Shown here in pieces: positions 1-12,172 of a stretch of DNA of 64,000 nt. A program made the position numbers and the translations under genes. Under the pieces are notes generated by a model that saw only the letters and a program-made list of their open reading frames with translations, made no database searches and was not told the DNA's origin. The stretch covers positions 8,066,597 to 8,130,596 of the forward strand of contig JABAKD010000010.1 in the NCBI GenBank assembly GCA_012845835.1, written 5' to 3'. How positions within the stretch are numbered: the first letter of the stretch is position 1; each line of letters begins with the position of its first letter. The stretch is from Undaria pinnatifida. Lineage: Eukaryota > Sar > Phaeophyceae > Laminariales > Alariaceae.

Positions 1-1519
1 TCGTGAGGACTTTTTCTAGCGCCAAAAATGACCAGCGAAAAGCGCGAGAGCGTGATTCAGCAATATTTGATAGAAACCGGCGAGTGTTAAGATACGGCCT
101 CTCTAAGGCTAAAAAAGTGAGTACTCTCCGAGGACCCGCTCAATCGGCAGACCTGCGGGGGACACTCTGTGTCGCCGCCCAATACCCTTACACGAGCATA
201 AAAAACTGAAGAACTGGGAATAATGCTGAACCCTATGCGCGATAAAAATGAAGGCATGTACCGGGGGGGGGGCGGGAAGGTGTTACTATAAGGCTTAGTG
301 TGGGTAAGCTACTATTGGTTAACCTTTTGCAAGTGGTCAAACGGACTAATACCCCACTATAATAATTCCTTTCCAAATGGCGTCGTTGACAGACCATGTT
401 TTTTTCGGGTTATGGATTCGAATCCCACCTTCCACAATAATACTAAACTTTTTCAGACTTTCCCCCATGTTGAACTTGAAAAATAACAAAGGGAAGACAC
501 CGACCGGTGACCTCGGCTTGCCCAGAAGGTCGGCGAGGGTAAAACTTCTAGTCTAATGGGTTGAGCTGGAGAGTGAAAATGCTGCTGAATGAATAAATAA
601 AAAAAGGGTTTCCAGCTGTAAAGGCGTTAACCCCGGGTCGTGGGAATGTCATTCTTGCTCCGCAATACTGCTGTACCAGGTATGTTTTGTTTTTTATGGC
701 TAGAAGGCCATGAGATTAGTCATCGGGTGGCGCTTTCTCTGTAACAGTTGTTGTCGGAATCAGCTTTCGCGTCAGAGGGTGTGCAGATCTCCTCATGCAC
801 GTCAAGAGCCTCAGAAAGAAAAGGGCACGCCTCTGTTATACGAACCGCACCGTAGAATGTGTCGAAGGTAGTAGATGGGATGAACAAAAAAAAAAGAAAG
901 AAGAAAAAAAAGAGTGTTTAGTTCTGCTAGCATTCATTGGCAGTTATCGAGGTGCAAAACCCCAAGATACTGCCAGTGTATGTGCACTATGAGCGGTATG
1001 GGCGGTATCGAATACGGAAATGCTGCCATTGTGTGCGACACCTCCAGTATTCCACTACGAACATACTTTACAACCTCGTGAAGGCTGGGAGCATCTGTGC
1101 AATAGCGAGGTGCCCCGAAGCACATACATATAATACATAGCCAACAGTACCAAGCACATTTTCGGGACGTTTCACCTGTAACCTTTTTCTTGCCTTTATT
1201 TTGGCGCTGTCCTTTTTCTCAGTTGTGTCCTCGGGCTGACCACGCGAGCCGAGGGAACCGACCGGCTGGGTGCTGCCGACGGCGCCAAGCCATTGTTTAG
1301 GTAAGACAGTAGAGCTATCATACACACGTGCATGTGGTCTGCAATGTAATGTCATTTGGGAGTTTTTGATCCGACGGGGACTCCTCTTTGCAGCCTCGCG
1401 TGCTCGATTTTTCATGTCCCGCCCAACGACGGGAATCTCAGAAGAATAGAGAGTAATTGCTACTGTACCTGTTGGTAATCGGTGGTTTTGAGGTACGACC
1501 TTAAGTCGATTTTGTTGGA
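1..1519. other. Gene-poor left edge
   Basis: I see no supportable gene here. All open frames are short and show no recognisable domain. The stretch holds two short pieces of dispersed repeats, annotated separately (222-268, and a fragment of the 90-bp foldback family near 605-636), plus an A-rich run near 885-912. Confidence 0.6.
222..268 (+). repeat. Dispersed repeat, copy also at 12787-12844 (minus)
   Basis: About 45 bases, including the stretch ccctatgcgcgataaaa and a following gcatgtaccggggg, recur almost unchanged on the minus strand at 12787-12844. Both copies read as the same short peptide (key residues N/Y-P-M-R-D-K, then E-G-M-Y-R-G), so this may be a decayed piece of a dispersed coding element. 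I do not recognise the family. The copy here runs into a G-run and loses the frame. Confidence 0.5.
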
Positions 1520-1523
1520 ATAG

Positions 1524-1606
1524 GGGTTGGGTTGGGTTGGGTTGGGTTGGGTTGGGTTGGGTTGGGTTGCGTTGGGCTGGGCTGGACTGGGTTAGGCTGG
1601 GTCTTT
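1524..1606. repeat. (TTGGG)n pentanucleotide array
   Basis: A run of perfect TTGGG units grades into TGGGC/TGGAC variants on its right side. It lies inside the window far from any end, so it is an ordinary microsatellite, not a telomere. The open frames on both strands across it are repeat artefacts. Confidence 0.9.
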
Positions 1607-1641
1607 CCTGGTTCCCACATACGCATACATTAGTAGTTCGT

Positions 1642-1698
1642 ACAGCTGACGGCAGTTGCAAACTTCCACCAGCGCGAGTTCTTAGCAAGAGTTACTAC
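1642..1698 (+). repeat. Dispersed repeat shared with 11923-11978
   Basis: The segment with gcagttgcaaac, ccaccagcgcgagttc and agcaagagt recurs with a few changes at 11923-11978 (gacagttacaaac, ccaccagcgcgagttc, agcgagagc). The two copies are in direct orientation on either side of the satellite and the simple-repeat region. This could be two copies of a mobile element edge or an old segmental duplication. Confidence 0.6.
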
Positions 1699-2555
1699 AG
1701 CATATTTTGCCCAATGTTCTGTACATACGAACACAGTAAACTCTACCGCTAGGCCCTATGATTGCCCTTATTTTGTGTCATAACTGAGAACCCGCAAGCA
1801 AGGCTCCCTCCCCCGTCCTTAAAACGATAATAATCGCCTACCTTGGTATTAATAGTTTTTGCTTGCGCGAAGTGGTCAGCTCTGCCTTCCCGATTCGACG
1901 TGCTGGGTCGAGCTTCGATTACTTGTGTCATATCTAAAAAATACTATTATTCCATGGTACAGAATCATGCGCTGCAGCTCGATAACGCCTCCAAGAAAGC
2001 TACAGTTCAGCGGTACCAGGGTATACGTACTCATAGACAGCGATGATGGACCGTTTACGTGTGATTTGTTTTTTCTCGTTCCTTCCGGCTCTGCGTTACC
2101 CTTGACTTTATTTCGTCTCATCTCAGCTCTGAGTTCTTATGCCCGCCCCCCCCCCCCCCTGTCCTTCCGGCTACAGTAGTAGTAATCGCCTTGTTTTGTG
2201 CGGGTCCTTTTAATTTTTCGTTGGGGTCATCTTGTTTTCCAGTGCTCAACGACTTACTTACGTCGACTTGTGCTGACCCCAGTCGTAGCTCATTGACATG
2301 CACTGCCCCGTCCCTAGTGTGCACAAGATAAAACCGCGCGTGCCGATACTGGGGTCCAAAGTCAGGACTCAGCACCAAATGGTGCGCAGCTAGCACTTAC
2401 ACCGCTGTTGCCACCAGCTCGAACTGCGCGTTTTAGTAAACAGTCGCCCCTCAGCTATTAATAGAGCAGGTACATTCTTGTCAGATTTTGTAAACTTCCA
2501 ATTAAATAACCACACAAAAACGATTTGGAACGCGCTCAGTAGGTACACTTGTCCT
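1699..2555. other. Intergenic spacer
   Basis: No gene recognised. There is a pure C-run near 2143-2158 and otherwise unique-looking sequence with only short open frames. Confidence 0.55.
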
Positions 2556-2559
2556 GTCT

Positions 2560-2818
2560 TGTTTTTTTTTCTCTTGTCATGTCTTGTCTTGTCTTGTCTT
2601 GTCTTGTCTTGTCTTGTCTTGTCTTGTCTTGTCTTGTCTTGTCTTGTCTTGTCTTGTGTTGTCTTGTTTTTTCTTGTCTTGTCTTGTCTTGTCTTGTCTT
2701 GTCTTTGTCTTGTCTCTGTCCAGTCTTTGTTTTTGTCTTGTCTTGTCTTGTCTTTTCTTGTCTTGTCTTTGTCTCGTCTTGTCTTGTCTTTGTCTTGTCT
2801 TTGTCTTGTCTCGGCTTG
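2560..2818. repeat. (CTTGT)n pentanucleotide array
   Basis: About 260 bases of TCTTG/CTTGT units, pure on the left and interrupted by CTTTG and TTTTT variants on the right. A 5-base unit keeps all frames open on both strands, which produces several long but meaningless open frames (cysteine/leucine-rich on plus, lysine/aspartate-rich on minus). Confidence 0.95.
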
Positions 2819-3578
2819 CCTCACCTCGCTCACTCTGCTGTACTTTTCTCCTGTACTGTTCTGCATCATCGTGCACGCTTGATTGATCCTCATGTCGATT
2901 TTGCACCTGTCTGTCTGCGCCTTGTTGTTTCCCCTTGTGTCCGCGTTGGTTATGGCTGTAGGTGCTTGCAAGGACGTACAACGCGGCCGTGAGAGGAGGC
3001 CCAGACCGCAGACCCTCTGCTGGAATCCGCCGCCCTTCGTCCGAGCTGCGCTGTAATCATCAGATGGAGTTGGGGATGGAGAACATGTGTGTGTTTGTGC
3101 GTGATTTTGAGCGTGTGCTGTAGAAATATTGCCCCCGCCCGACAGGTTTAATTTTGACTTACTTTGGCTTATGTTCAAAATGGATGCTACCGGTATGTGT
3201 GGAGATGCCTCCACCGGCTTATTGTGTTGGCGTTTTTTTAGGTTATTTGGCATGCACGTCACAAAGAAAATCAAGAAAAAAGAGACAAAAAAAAATGTGG
3301 GAAGGAGGAGGGACGGAGGGGGTGGGGCGGGCACACACGTGTAGACGTGATGGAGGCGGTGTGGGCATGGCTGTCATGTCGTCTTCTTGTCTGGCCGACT
3401 CCTTTGTGGAAGATCGCGTTCGACTGTACATTGACGACTCCGGTGCTACTGTAGTGTTGCCCGCCTCGCTTCCACCCCCCGGCCCCCACGGGGAGGGGGG
3501 GCAGCACACGTACGTCGTGTAGACGTGATGCAGGCGATGGGCGTGGTGGCCATATCGCGTGGAGACATGAGCGAATAG
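2819..3578. other. Intergenic spacer
   Basis: No gene recognised. Two near-copies of a short motif (acacgtgtagacgtgatggaggcg at about 3333 and cgtcgtgtagacgtgatgcaggcg at about 3512) sit about 180 bases apart and indicate a small tandem duplication. Confidence 0.5.
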
Positions 3579-3611
3579 ATGATGGAGGGATGGATGGATG
3601 GATGGATGGAT

Positions 3612-3644
<33 letters not shown>

Positions 3645-3650
3645 ATGTAT
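3579..3650. repeat. (GGAT)n tetranucleotide array
   Basis: GGAT/GATG units with one ATGATGGAC interruption. It is a simple microsatellite. Confidence 0.92.
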
Positions 3651-4715
3651 TGATTGGTCGGTGTCTTTGTATATTGCTTGCATTGGTGGAGACGCTGCTC
3701 ACCCGTCCTGTTTCGTTTTTGTTTTTGGGAGAAACGATAGTGATCTCTCGCTGTTTTTCTTCTTTTGTTTTTGCGGAGGAATTGAACCCACCCTCATATA
3801 TATATTTTTTTTGCTGTTTTGCGTTCTTTTTCTTTTTCCCCGACCGAGACGTTTTTTTTTCTGTTTTGCTTTCTGTTTTTTTTCTTCACCTATAGGAAAT
3901 GATCCTGACCCGAATGTATATGCGGTGCACACAGTAGTGCTTTACATTTGGAGAGGGAATCACTATTACAGTAGTTACTATTAATAGGAGGAAATTGGTT
4001 ATTTACGATAACGCGTTTTTTTCGTTAGGGAGAGGTTGCGCCTCCTCGCCCGTGACCCTTTTTTTTTCCCTTTTTTCGTACATGTGGGGGAGAGGAGAAG
4101 GGAGGAGATGGCTTTTGTCCGCCGTAGCATTTGATTTGTTAGCGATGGAAGGTAGCCTATAGAGGTGTTCCCCACCCACGCCTCGGGCACGCCTTGCGTC
4201 CTAAATATGGACAATATATATGCTGCAGGGTTTGTGTTAGTACATGCGTAATATTATGTACTGTAATGTAGTACAGTGGTCTACAGTAAGATGCATCGCT
4301 CTTAATAGTAGGCATTTCAGCATGTTATGTCTACTATTGTTGAGGCTGGCAGGAACAAGCGCGTGAGCCAATTTCACGACGTTGTTTTTTTCGCCCACCT
4401 GGTGCAGTATCAGCTAGAGGACGGAAGTCGCGTGCCACTGTGTTTGAGGAACGCTTTCTTTCATGTATGCTGTGTTGACGTTGCAGGAAGGGGCCGATCG
4501 GGCGGTGTTAGCTCTGTTCCGGGCCGGTGTGCGCACTGTATTATATGATACGTGCGGCATACCTTGCCCGGGTCGAGAGCATGTTATGTCTTGTATTGGG
4601 GATCGCGGGGTCGGGAGGAGCATGCCGGGTGTTGGAGCAGAAGTCATGCGGTGTTCTTCGTCCGGGCTAGTGTGCGTAGTGTACGTGCGTTGCACCGTGT
4701 CGAGGAGGAGAATTT
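3651..4715. other. Intergenic spacer, T-rich
   Basis: No gene recognised. The left half (3710-3890) is rich in T-runs (polypyrimidine). The open frames are short and low-complexity. Confidence 0.5.
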
Positions 4716-4873
4716 GCCGCACTTCGGGACCTTTTAATGCTCCCGTCCCTTTGTGGCTTTCTTGTTGGAGCCTGGGGCTGCTTAATCATCCGGGCGCCGC
4801 ATTTCGGGACCTTTTAGAGCTGCCGTCCATATGCGGTGTTATTGTTGGGGGCTGGCGCTGCTTTGTCAGCCGG
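4716..4873 (+). repeat. 80-bp tandem duplication
   Basis: Two adjacent divergent copies of an 80-base unit, 4716-4795 and 4796-4873. Both begin gccgca-tttcgggaccttttа-like sequence (gccgcacttcgggacc, then gccgcatttcgggacc) and share ctcccgtcc/ctgccgtcc, ttgttggagcctgg/ttgttgggggctgg and a closing atccgg/agccgg. I see no function. Confidence 0.75.
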
Positions 4874-5584
4874 CGACTGGTACGCGCTGTATAGCTGTTG
4901 TAAGTGCGTTACACCATGCCGGGAGTGAGCTTGTTGCGGGCTTTCCGCCCCCCCCCCCTCCCCCCCCCCCCCCCGTCTTTGTTTTGCTGTTGTTACATTT
5001 TTTGTATATTTCTGCTTCTTCATTCCTCTTTTTTCACGCGCTTTGTATTTTAGTAGTTGTTTAAAAACCGACCGAGCGCGTGTATTATGTATGTCTCATG
5101 CATTTGTAAGTGCTGTACGCCCCGGTGTGTTTGCCGCCCCTCCACACTGCGTCCCGGCTGTTGGCTAAACGAACACTGGGCACACCAGCAGCAGCCAGCG
5201 CTCTCTGGGTTGTTTTGTGTCTTTTTACAGCACAAGTGGATGAGTGGGGGGGGTTTGAGGGAAAGGGAGAAGGAGGGATTGAAAGAGAAAGCTATCGAGG
5301 AACGTCGAAAAGGCAGGGGTAGATGATGGAGGGCGCAGACATGCATGATGTGTATGATGAGCACGATAGTTTTGACATGTATTATGTCTGTTCTTTGTAG
5401 TGTGTGGAAGCTGGTTGGCTAGAGTCAGCAGCGGCTCAACCAATTTTGCATTTTCGCTTTCTTTTACACACCCATTCACTGGTCTGATAAGATTGAGGGA
5501 TCTGCCCGCAGTGTGGTGAGTGTGCTTTTGTATTTCTAGAGCGGTGAAGTTTGTATGGCTTAAGGTAGGTTGTTTAGGTCGTGG
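4874..5584. other. Intergenic spacer left of the satellite
   Basis: No gene recognised. There is a C-run at 4948-4974 and G-rich stretches near 5243-5275. The last bases run directly into the first satellite monomer. Confidence 0.5.
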
Positions 5585-8500
5585 CGTGGGCAATGTAGAT
5601 GGATGTAATACCTAGTAGATGTTGCGTATGTACGTTCATTGCAAGGAGGAGCAGGTTTTGTACCAATTCATATGAATGGACGTCGATGAAGTGGTCAATT
5701 GTTGCATTGGGGGATGATGCGCAAAGGGTAACAGAGAAAATGCCGATTGGAGGAGACAATCAGCATCACGTCAGAGCGAGAAGCATTCGACGTGACAGAT
5801 GGATAACCTTGGCATCCGAACCAAACCTGATGTGGGCAATGTAGATAGATGTAATACCTAGTAGATGTTGCGTATGTACGTTCATTGCAAGGAGGAGCAG
5901 GTTTTGTACCAATTCAAGGGAATGAACATCGATGAAGTGGTCATTATTTGATTGGGGGATGATGCGCAAAAGGTAACAGAGAAAATGCCGATTGGAGGAG
6001 ACAATCAGCATCACGTCAGAGCGAGAAGCATTCGACGTGACAGATGGATAACCTTGGCATCTCAACAAAATCTGGTGTGGGCAATGTAGATGGATGTAAT
6101 ACCTGGTAGATGTTGCGTATGTACGTTCATTGCAAGGAGGAGCAGGTTTTGTACCAATTCAAATGAATGAACGTCGATGAAGTGGTCATTATTTGATTGG
6201 GGGATGATGCACAAAGGGTAACAGAGAAAATGCCGATTGGAGGAGACAATCAGCATCACGTCAGAGCGAGAAGCATTCGACGTGACAGATGGATAACCTT
6301 GGCATCCCAACAAAACCTGGTGTGGGCAATGTAGATGGATGTAATACCTAGTAGATGTTGCGTATGTACGTTCATTGCAAGGAGGAGCAGGTTTTGTACC
6401 GATTCAAATGAATGAACGTCGATGAAGTGGTCATTATTTGATTGGGGGATGATGCGCAAAGGGTAACAGAGAAAATGCCGATTGGAGGAGACAATCAGCA
6501 TCACGTCAGAGTGAGAAGCATTCGACGTGACAGATGGATAACCTTGGCATCCCAACAAAACCTGATGTGGGCAATGTAGATGGATGTAATACCTAGTAGA
6601 TGTTGCGTATGTACGTTCATTGCAAGGAGGAGCAGGTTTTGTACCAATTCAAATGAATGGACGTCGATGAAGTGGTCATTATTTGATTGGGGGATGATGC
6701 GCAAAGGGTAACAGAGAAAATGCCGATTGGAGGAGACAATCAGCATCACGTCAGAGTGAGAAGCATTCGACGTGACAGATGGATAACCTTGGCATCCCAA
6801 CAAAACCTAGTGTGGGCAATGTAGATGGATGTAATACCTAGTAGATGTTGCGTATGTACGTTCATTGCAAGGAGGAGCAGGTTTTGTACCAATTCATATG
6901 AATGAACATCGATGAAGTGGTCATTATTTGATTGGGGGATGATGCGCAAAGGGTAACAGAGAAAATGCCGATTGGAGGAGACAATCAGCACCACGTCAGA
7001 GTGAGAAGCATTCGACGTGACAGATGGATAACCTTGGCATCCCAACAAAACCTTGTGTGGGCAATGTAGATGGATGTAATACCTAGTAGATGTTGCGTAT
7101 GTACGTTCATTGCAAGGAGGAGCAGGTTTTGTACCAATTCAAATGAATGGACGTCGATGAAGTGGTCATTATTTGATTGGGGGATGATGCGCAAAGGGTA
7201 ACAGAGAAAATGCCGATTGGAGGAGACAATCAGCATCACGTCAGAGCGAGAAGCATTCGACGTGACAGATGGATAACCTTGGCATCCCAACAAAACCTGA
7301 TGTGGGCAATGTAGATGGATGTAATACCTAGTAGATGTTGCGTATGTACGTTCATTGCAAGGAGGAGCAGGTTTTGTACCAATTCAAATAAATGAACGTC
7401 GATGAAGTGATCATTATTTGATTGGGGGATGATGCGCAAAGGGTAACAGAGAAAATGCCGATTGGAGGAGACAATCAGCATCACGTCAGAGTGAGAAGCA
7501 TTCGACGTGACAGATGGATAACCTTGGCATCCCAACAAAATCTGGTGTGGGCAATGTAGATGGATGTAATACCTAGTAGATGTTGCGTATGTACGTTCAT
7601 TGCAAGGAGGAGCAGGTTTTGTACCAATTCAAAGGAGTGAACGTCGATGAAGTGGTCAATTGTTGCATTGGGGGATGATGCGCAAAGGGTAACAGAGAAA
7701 ATGCCGATTGGAGGAGACAATCAGCATCACGTTAGAGCGAGAAGCATTCGACGTGACAGATGGATAACCTTGGCATCCCAACAAAACCTGGTGTTGGCAA
7801 TGTAGATGGATGCAATACCTAGTAGATGTTGCGTATGTACGTTCATTGCAAGGAGGAGCAGGTTTTGTACCAATTCATATGAATGGACGTCGATGAAGTG
7901 GTCATTATTTGATTGGGGGATGATGCGTAAAGGGTAACATAGAAAATGCCGATTGGAGGAGACAATCAGCATCACGTCAGAGCGAGAAGCATTCGACGTG
8001 ACAGATGGATAACCTTGGCATCCCAACAAAACCTGGTGTGGGCAATGTAGATGGATGTAATACCTAGTAGATGTTGCGTATGTACGTTCATTGCAAGGAG
8101 GAGCAGGTTTTGTACCAATTCAAATGAATGGACGTCGATGAGGTGGTCATTATTTGATTGGGGGATGATGCGCAAAGGGTAACAGAGAAAATGCCGATTG
8201 GAGGAGACAATCAGCATCACGTCAGAGCGAGAAGCATTCGACGTGACAGATGGATAACCTTGGCATCCCGACCAAACCTGATGTGGGCAATGTAGATGGA
8301 TGTAATACCTAGTAGATGTTGCGTATGTACGTTCATTGCAAGGAGGAGCAGGTTTTGTACCGATTCAATTGAATGAACGTCGATGAAGTGGTCACTATTT
8401 GATTGGGGGATGATGCGCAAAGGGTAACAGAGAAAATGCCGATTGGAGGAGACAATCAGCATCACGTCAGAGTGAGAGTCATTTGACGTGACAGATGGAT

Positions 8501-11290
8501 AACCTTGGCATCCCAACAAAACCTGGTGTGGGCAATGTAGATGGATGTAATACCTAGTAGATGTTGCGTATGTACGTTCATTGCAAGGAGGAGCAGGTTT
8601 TGTACCAACTCAAATGAATGGACGTCGATCAGGTGGTCATTATTTGATTGGGGGATGATGCGCAAAGGGTAACAGAGAAAATGCCGATTGGAGGAGACAA
8701 TCAGCATCACGTCAGAGTGAGAAGCATTCGACGTGACAGATGGATAACCTTGGCATCCCAACGAAACCTGATGTGGGCAATGTAGATAGATGTAATACCT
8801 AGTAGATGTTGCGTATGTACGTTCATTGCAAGGAGGAGCAGGTTTTGTACCAATTCAAATGAATGAACATCGATGAAGTGGTCACTATTTGATTGGGGGA
8901 TGATGCGCAAAGGGTAACAGAGAAAATGCCGATTGGAGGAGACAATCAGCATCACGTCAGAGCGAGAAGCATTCGACGTGACAGATGGATAACCTTGGCA
9001 TCCCAACAAAAAAACCTGGTGTGGGCAATGTAGATAGATGTAATACCTAGTAGATGTTGCGTATGTACGTTCATTGCAAGGAGGAGCAGGTTTTGTACCG
9101 ATTCAAATGAATGAACGTCGATGAAGTGGTCATTATTTGATTGGGGGATGATGCGCAAAGGGTAACAGAGAAAATGCCGATTGGAGGAAACAATCAGCAT
9201 CACGTCAGAGTGAGAAGCATTCGACGTGACAGATGGATAACCTTGGCATCCCAACAAAATCTGGTGTGGGCAATGTAGATGGATGTAGTACCTAGTAGAT
9301 GTTGCGTGTGTATGTGCATTGCAAGGAGGAGCAGGTTTTGTACCAATTCAATTGAATGAACGTCGATGAAGTACCAATTCAAATGAATGGACGTCGATGA
9401 GGTGGTCACTATTCGATTGGAGGATGATGCGCAAAGGGTAACAGAGAAAATGCCGATTGGAGGAGACAATCAGCATCACGTCAGAGTGAGAAGCATTCGA
9501 CGTGACAGATGGATAACCTTGGCATCCCAACAAAACCTGGTGTGGGCAATGTAGATGGATGTAATACCTAGTAGATGTTGCGTATGTACGTTCATTGCAA
9601 GGAGGAGCAGGTTTTGTACCAATTCAAAGGAATGAACATCGATGAAGTGGTCATTATTTGATTGGGGGATGATGCGCAAAGGGTAACAGAGAAAATGCCG
9701 ATTGGAGGAGACAATCAGCATCACGTCAGAGCGAGAAGCATTCGACGTGACAGATGGATAACCTTGGCATCCCAACGAAATCTGGTGTGGGCAATGTAGA
9801 TGGATGTAGTACCTAGTAGATGTTGCGTGTGTATGTGCATTGCAAGGAGGAGCAGGTTTTGTACTAATTCAGTTGAATGAACGTCGATGAAGTACCAATT
9901 CAAATGAATGGACGTCGATGAGGTGGTCATTATTTGATTGGGGGATGACGCGCAAAGGGTAACAGAGAAAATGCCGATTGGAGGAGACAATCAGCATCAC
10001 GTCAGAGTGAGAAGCATTCGACGTGACAGATGGATAACCTTGGCATCCCAACAAAATCTGGTGTGGGCAATGTAGATGGATGTAATAATACCTAGTAGAT
10101 GTTGCGTATGTACGTTCATTGCAAGGAGGAGCAGGTTTTGTACCAATTCAAATGAATGAACGTCGATGAAGTGGTCATTAATTGATTGGGGGATGATGCG
10201 CAAAGGGTAACAGAGAAAATGCCGATTGGAGGAGACAATCAGCACCACGTCAGAGTGAGAAGCATTCGACGTGACAGATGGATAACCTTGGCATCCCAAC
10301 AAAATCTGATGTGGGCAATGTAGATGGATGTAATACCTAGTAGATGTTGCGTATGTACGTTCATTGCAAGGAGGAGCAGGTTTTGTACCGATTCAATTGA
10401 ATGAACGTCGATGAAGTGGTCATTATTTGATTGGGGGATGATGCGCAAAGGGTAACAGAGAAAATGCCGATTGGAGGAGACAATCAGCATCACGTCAGAG
10501 TGAGAAGCATTCGACGCGACAGATGGATAACCTTGGCATCCCAACAAAACCTTGTGTGGGCAATGTAGATGGATGTAATACCTAGTAGATGTTGCGTATG
10601 TACGTTCATTGCAAGGAGGAGCAGGTTTTGTACCAATTCAAATGAATGAACGTCGATGAAGTGGTCATTATTTGATTGGGGGATGATGCGCAAAGGGTAA
10701 CAGAGAAAATGCCGATTGGAGGAGACAATCAGCATCACGTCAGAGTGAGAAGCATTCGACGTGACAGATGGATAACCTTGGCATCCCAACAAAATCTGGT
10801 GTGGGCAATGTAGATGGATGTAATACCTAGTAGATGTTGCGTGTGTACGTGCATTGCAACGAGGAGCAGGTTTTGTATCAATTCAAATGAATGGACGTCG
10901 ATGAAGTGGTCATTATTTGATTGGGGGATGACGCGCAAAGGGTAACAGAGAAAATGCCGATTGGAGGAGACAATCAGCATCACGTCAGAGTGAGAAGCAT
11001 TCGACGTGACAGATGGATAACCTTGGCATCCCAACAAAATCTGGTGTGGGCAATCTAGATGCAGTACGCACTGTCTGTGTACGAGTATTGTAACAGTAGG
11101 TTTTGTACCAATTCAAATGGATGAGCATATCATACATGCAGTGGACGGGGCCATCATTTGATTGGGGTATGTTGGGGTAACAGAGAAAATGCTGATCGGA
11201 GGAGACAATCAGCATCACGTCAGCGTGAGAAGCACCAGAAGAAGCATCGACGTGGCAGATGGATAAACCTAATGTACCAACAAAACACCA
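5585..11290. repeat. 245-bp satellite array, about 23 monomers
   Basis: Monomers begin with gtgggcaatgtagatgga at about 5587, 5833, 6078, 6323, 6568 and so on, with a 245-base period, to about 10802; a degenerate last monomer covers about 11047-11290. Copies differ at only a few sites, mostly the same ones (for example ctggtgtggg/ctgatgtggg and gagcgagaag/gagtgagaag). Each monomer carries tcacgtc and, 16 bases later, gacgtga, a small inverted pair with ACGT cores. The period is not a multiple of three, yet minus-strand frames stay open for about 100 codons per copy because few stops occur; this looks like composition, not coding. Such arrays are typical of heterochromatin, centromeric or knob DNA; the role here is unknown. 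Confidence 0.97.
9267..10065. repeat. Satellite higher-order variant: two long monomers
   Basis: Monomers at about 9267-9542 and 9787-10065 are about 31 bases longer than the rest. Both contain the same internal duplication of the block accaattcaa-tgaatg-acgtcgatga, and both share the diagnostic changes gtgtgtatgtgcattgc and gatgtagtacc. One normal monomer separates them. The pair therefore arose by duplicating a two-monomer block of about 520 bases, which is direct evidence of unequal exchange inside the array. Confidence 0.85.
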
Positions 11291-11922
11291 CCGAGGCGTA
11301 TGCCAACATCCAAAACTATAGTGGGGGTGGAAGCCACCCTGTGTTACTGCCGCGTGAGCACCACCGTCTGTCTCATGGAGGCACTCGAGAGGCCTACCGG
11401 GACAGAGAACAGAACGCGCGATGCCAGTCGCCGCCAAAGGTCATGAACCAGGATCGGAAAAATGATGTTCGCATATACAGTAGTATGTTTCTCCAGGCCT
11501 GTCTCCCACCGAAGCGAAGTCCTGATGTGCAACTCCAAACGACGCCAACGCTCACCAACAACCCATCATCAAGGCTGTACGGCAGGCAAAGCCTCGTGGC
11601 ACCGTTTTCAGAGGTAGTCATTCAAATGCCCACTCATTGCCAGAAATGCTGACCCTTTTTCGCTCTGCCTCGTTTGGTGTCCCGCTGATGTTCGGGTTAT
11701 CGTTTTATTCGGTCCGATCGGGGATCGTAGTCGTTGACCGGAAGTTACCGTTGCCGGCTACTTACCATTGCCTGGAACTTACCATTCATTGCTGGAAATT
11801 GGCTTTGGAGCTGGTTTAAGCAAGAGATCCCATGGAAGATTTGAAGCCGGAAATGTCCGCCGATTGACCGAAACCCTCAGATTTGGTTGATATGTTGGAA
11901 TGGCTTCCACCACGAAGCCACA
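11291..11922. other. Right flank of the satellite
   Basis: No gene recognised. A plus-strand frame of 164 codons (11158-11652) runs from the degenerate last monomer into this flank, but it has no recognisable domain and no sign of coding pressure, so I leave it uncalled. Confidence 0.5.
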
Positions 11923-11978
11923 CAGTTGACAGTTACAAACGTCCACCAGCGCGAGTTCCTAGCGAGAGCTATTCTACC
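11923..11978 (+). repeat. Dispersed repeat shared with 1642-1698
   Basis: This is the second copy of the element edge described at 1642-1698, in the same orientation. Confidence 0.6.
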
Positions 11979-11992
11979 TTGTTGGGCTGGCC

Positions 11993-12172
11993 CTTCATAG
12001 CTCCAGCCAGTACGACATATACCGGCCGCGGCTCGCGCTTCATAGCTCCAGCCAGTACGACATATACCGGCCGCAGCTGGCGCTTCATAGCTCCAGCCAG
12101 TACGACATATACCGGCTGCGGCTGGCCCTTCATAGCTCCAGCCAGTACGACATACACCGGCTGCATCAACGG
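11993..12172. repeat. 45-bp minisatellite, four copies
   Basis: Units begin at 11993, 12038, 12083 and 12128 with cttcatagctccagccagt; the last 8-10 bases of each unit vary. Because 45 is a multiple of three, the frame stays open on both strands: a 15-residue repeat with P-A-S-T-T-Y-T-G on plus and Y-V-V-L-A-G-A-M on minus. The plus frame extends over 11883-12332 (149 codons, proline-rich after the repeat). I do not recognise it as a protein, and the symmetry between strands argues for an artefact. Confidence 0.88.

Noticed and set aside
405-440. tRNA T-arm-like sequence (ggattcgaatccc)
   Set aside because: No matching acceptor, D-arm or anticodon arm could be built around it. A similar gattcgaacc at 46022 also fails to pair.
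1524-1606. Telomeric repeat
   Set aside because: TTGGG units are short, internal and grade into degenerate TGGGC words; no chromosome end is indicated. The CTAACG tract in the intron at 36770-36895 was rejected for the same reason.
2478-2992. Long cysteine/leucine-rich plus frames and lysine/aspartate-rich minus frames
   Set aside because: They are translations of the (CTTGT)n array; a 5-base unit without stops opens every frame.
5585-11040. About 20 minus-strand frames of 80-100 codons, tempting as a tandem gene family, or the array as a CRISPR
   Set aside because: The unit of 245 bases is not a multiple of three and copies diverge without regard to codons. There are no short repeats with unique spacers; all parts of the monomer are repeated.
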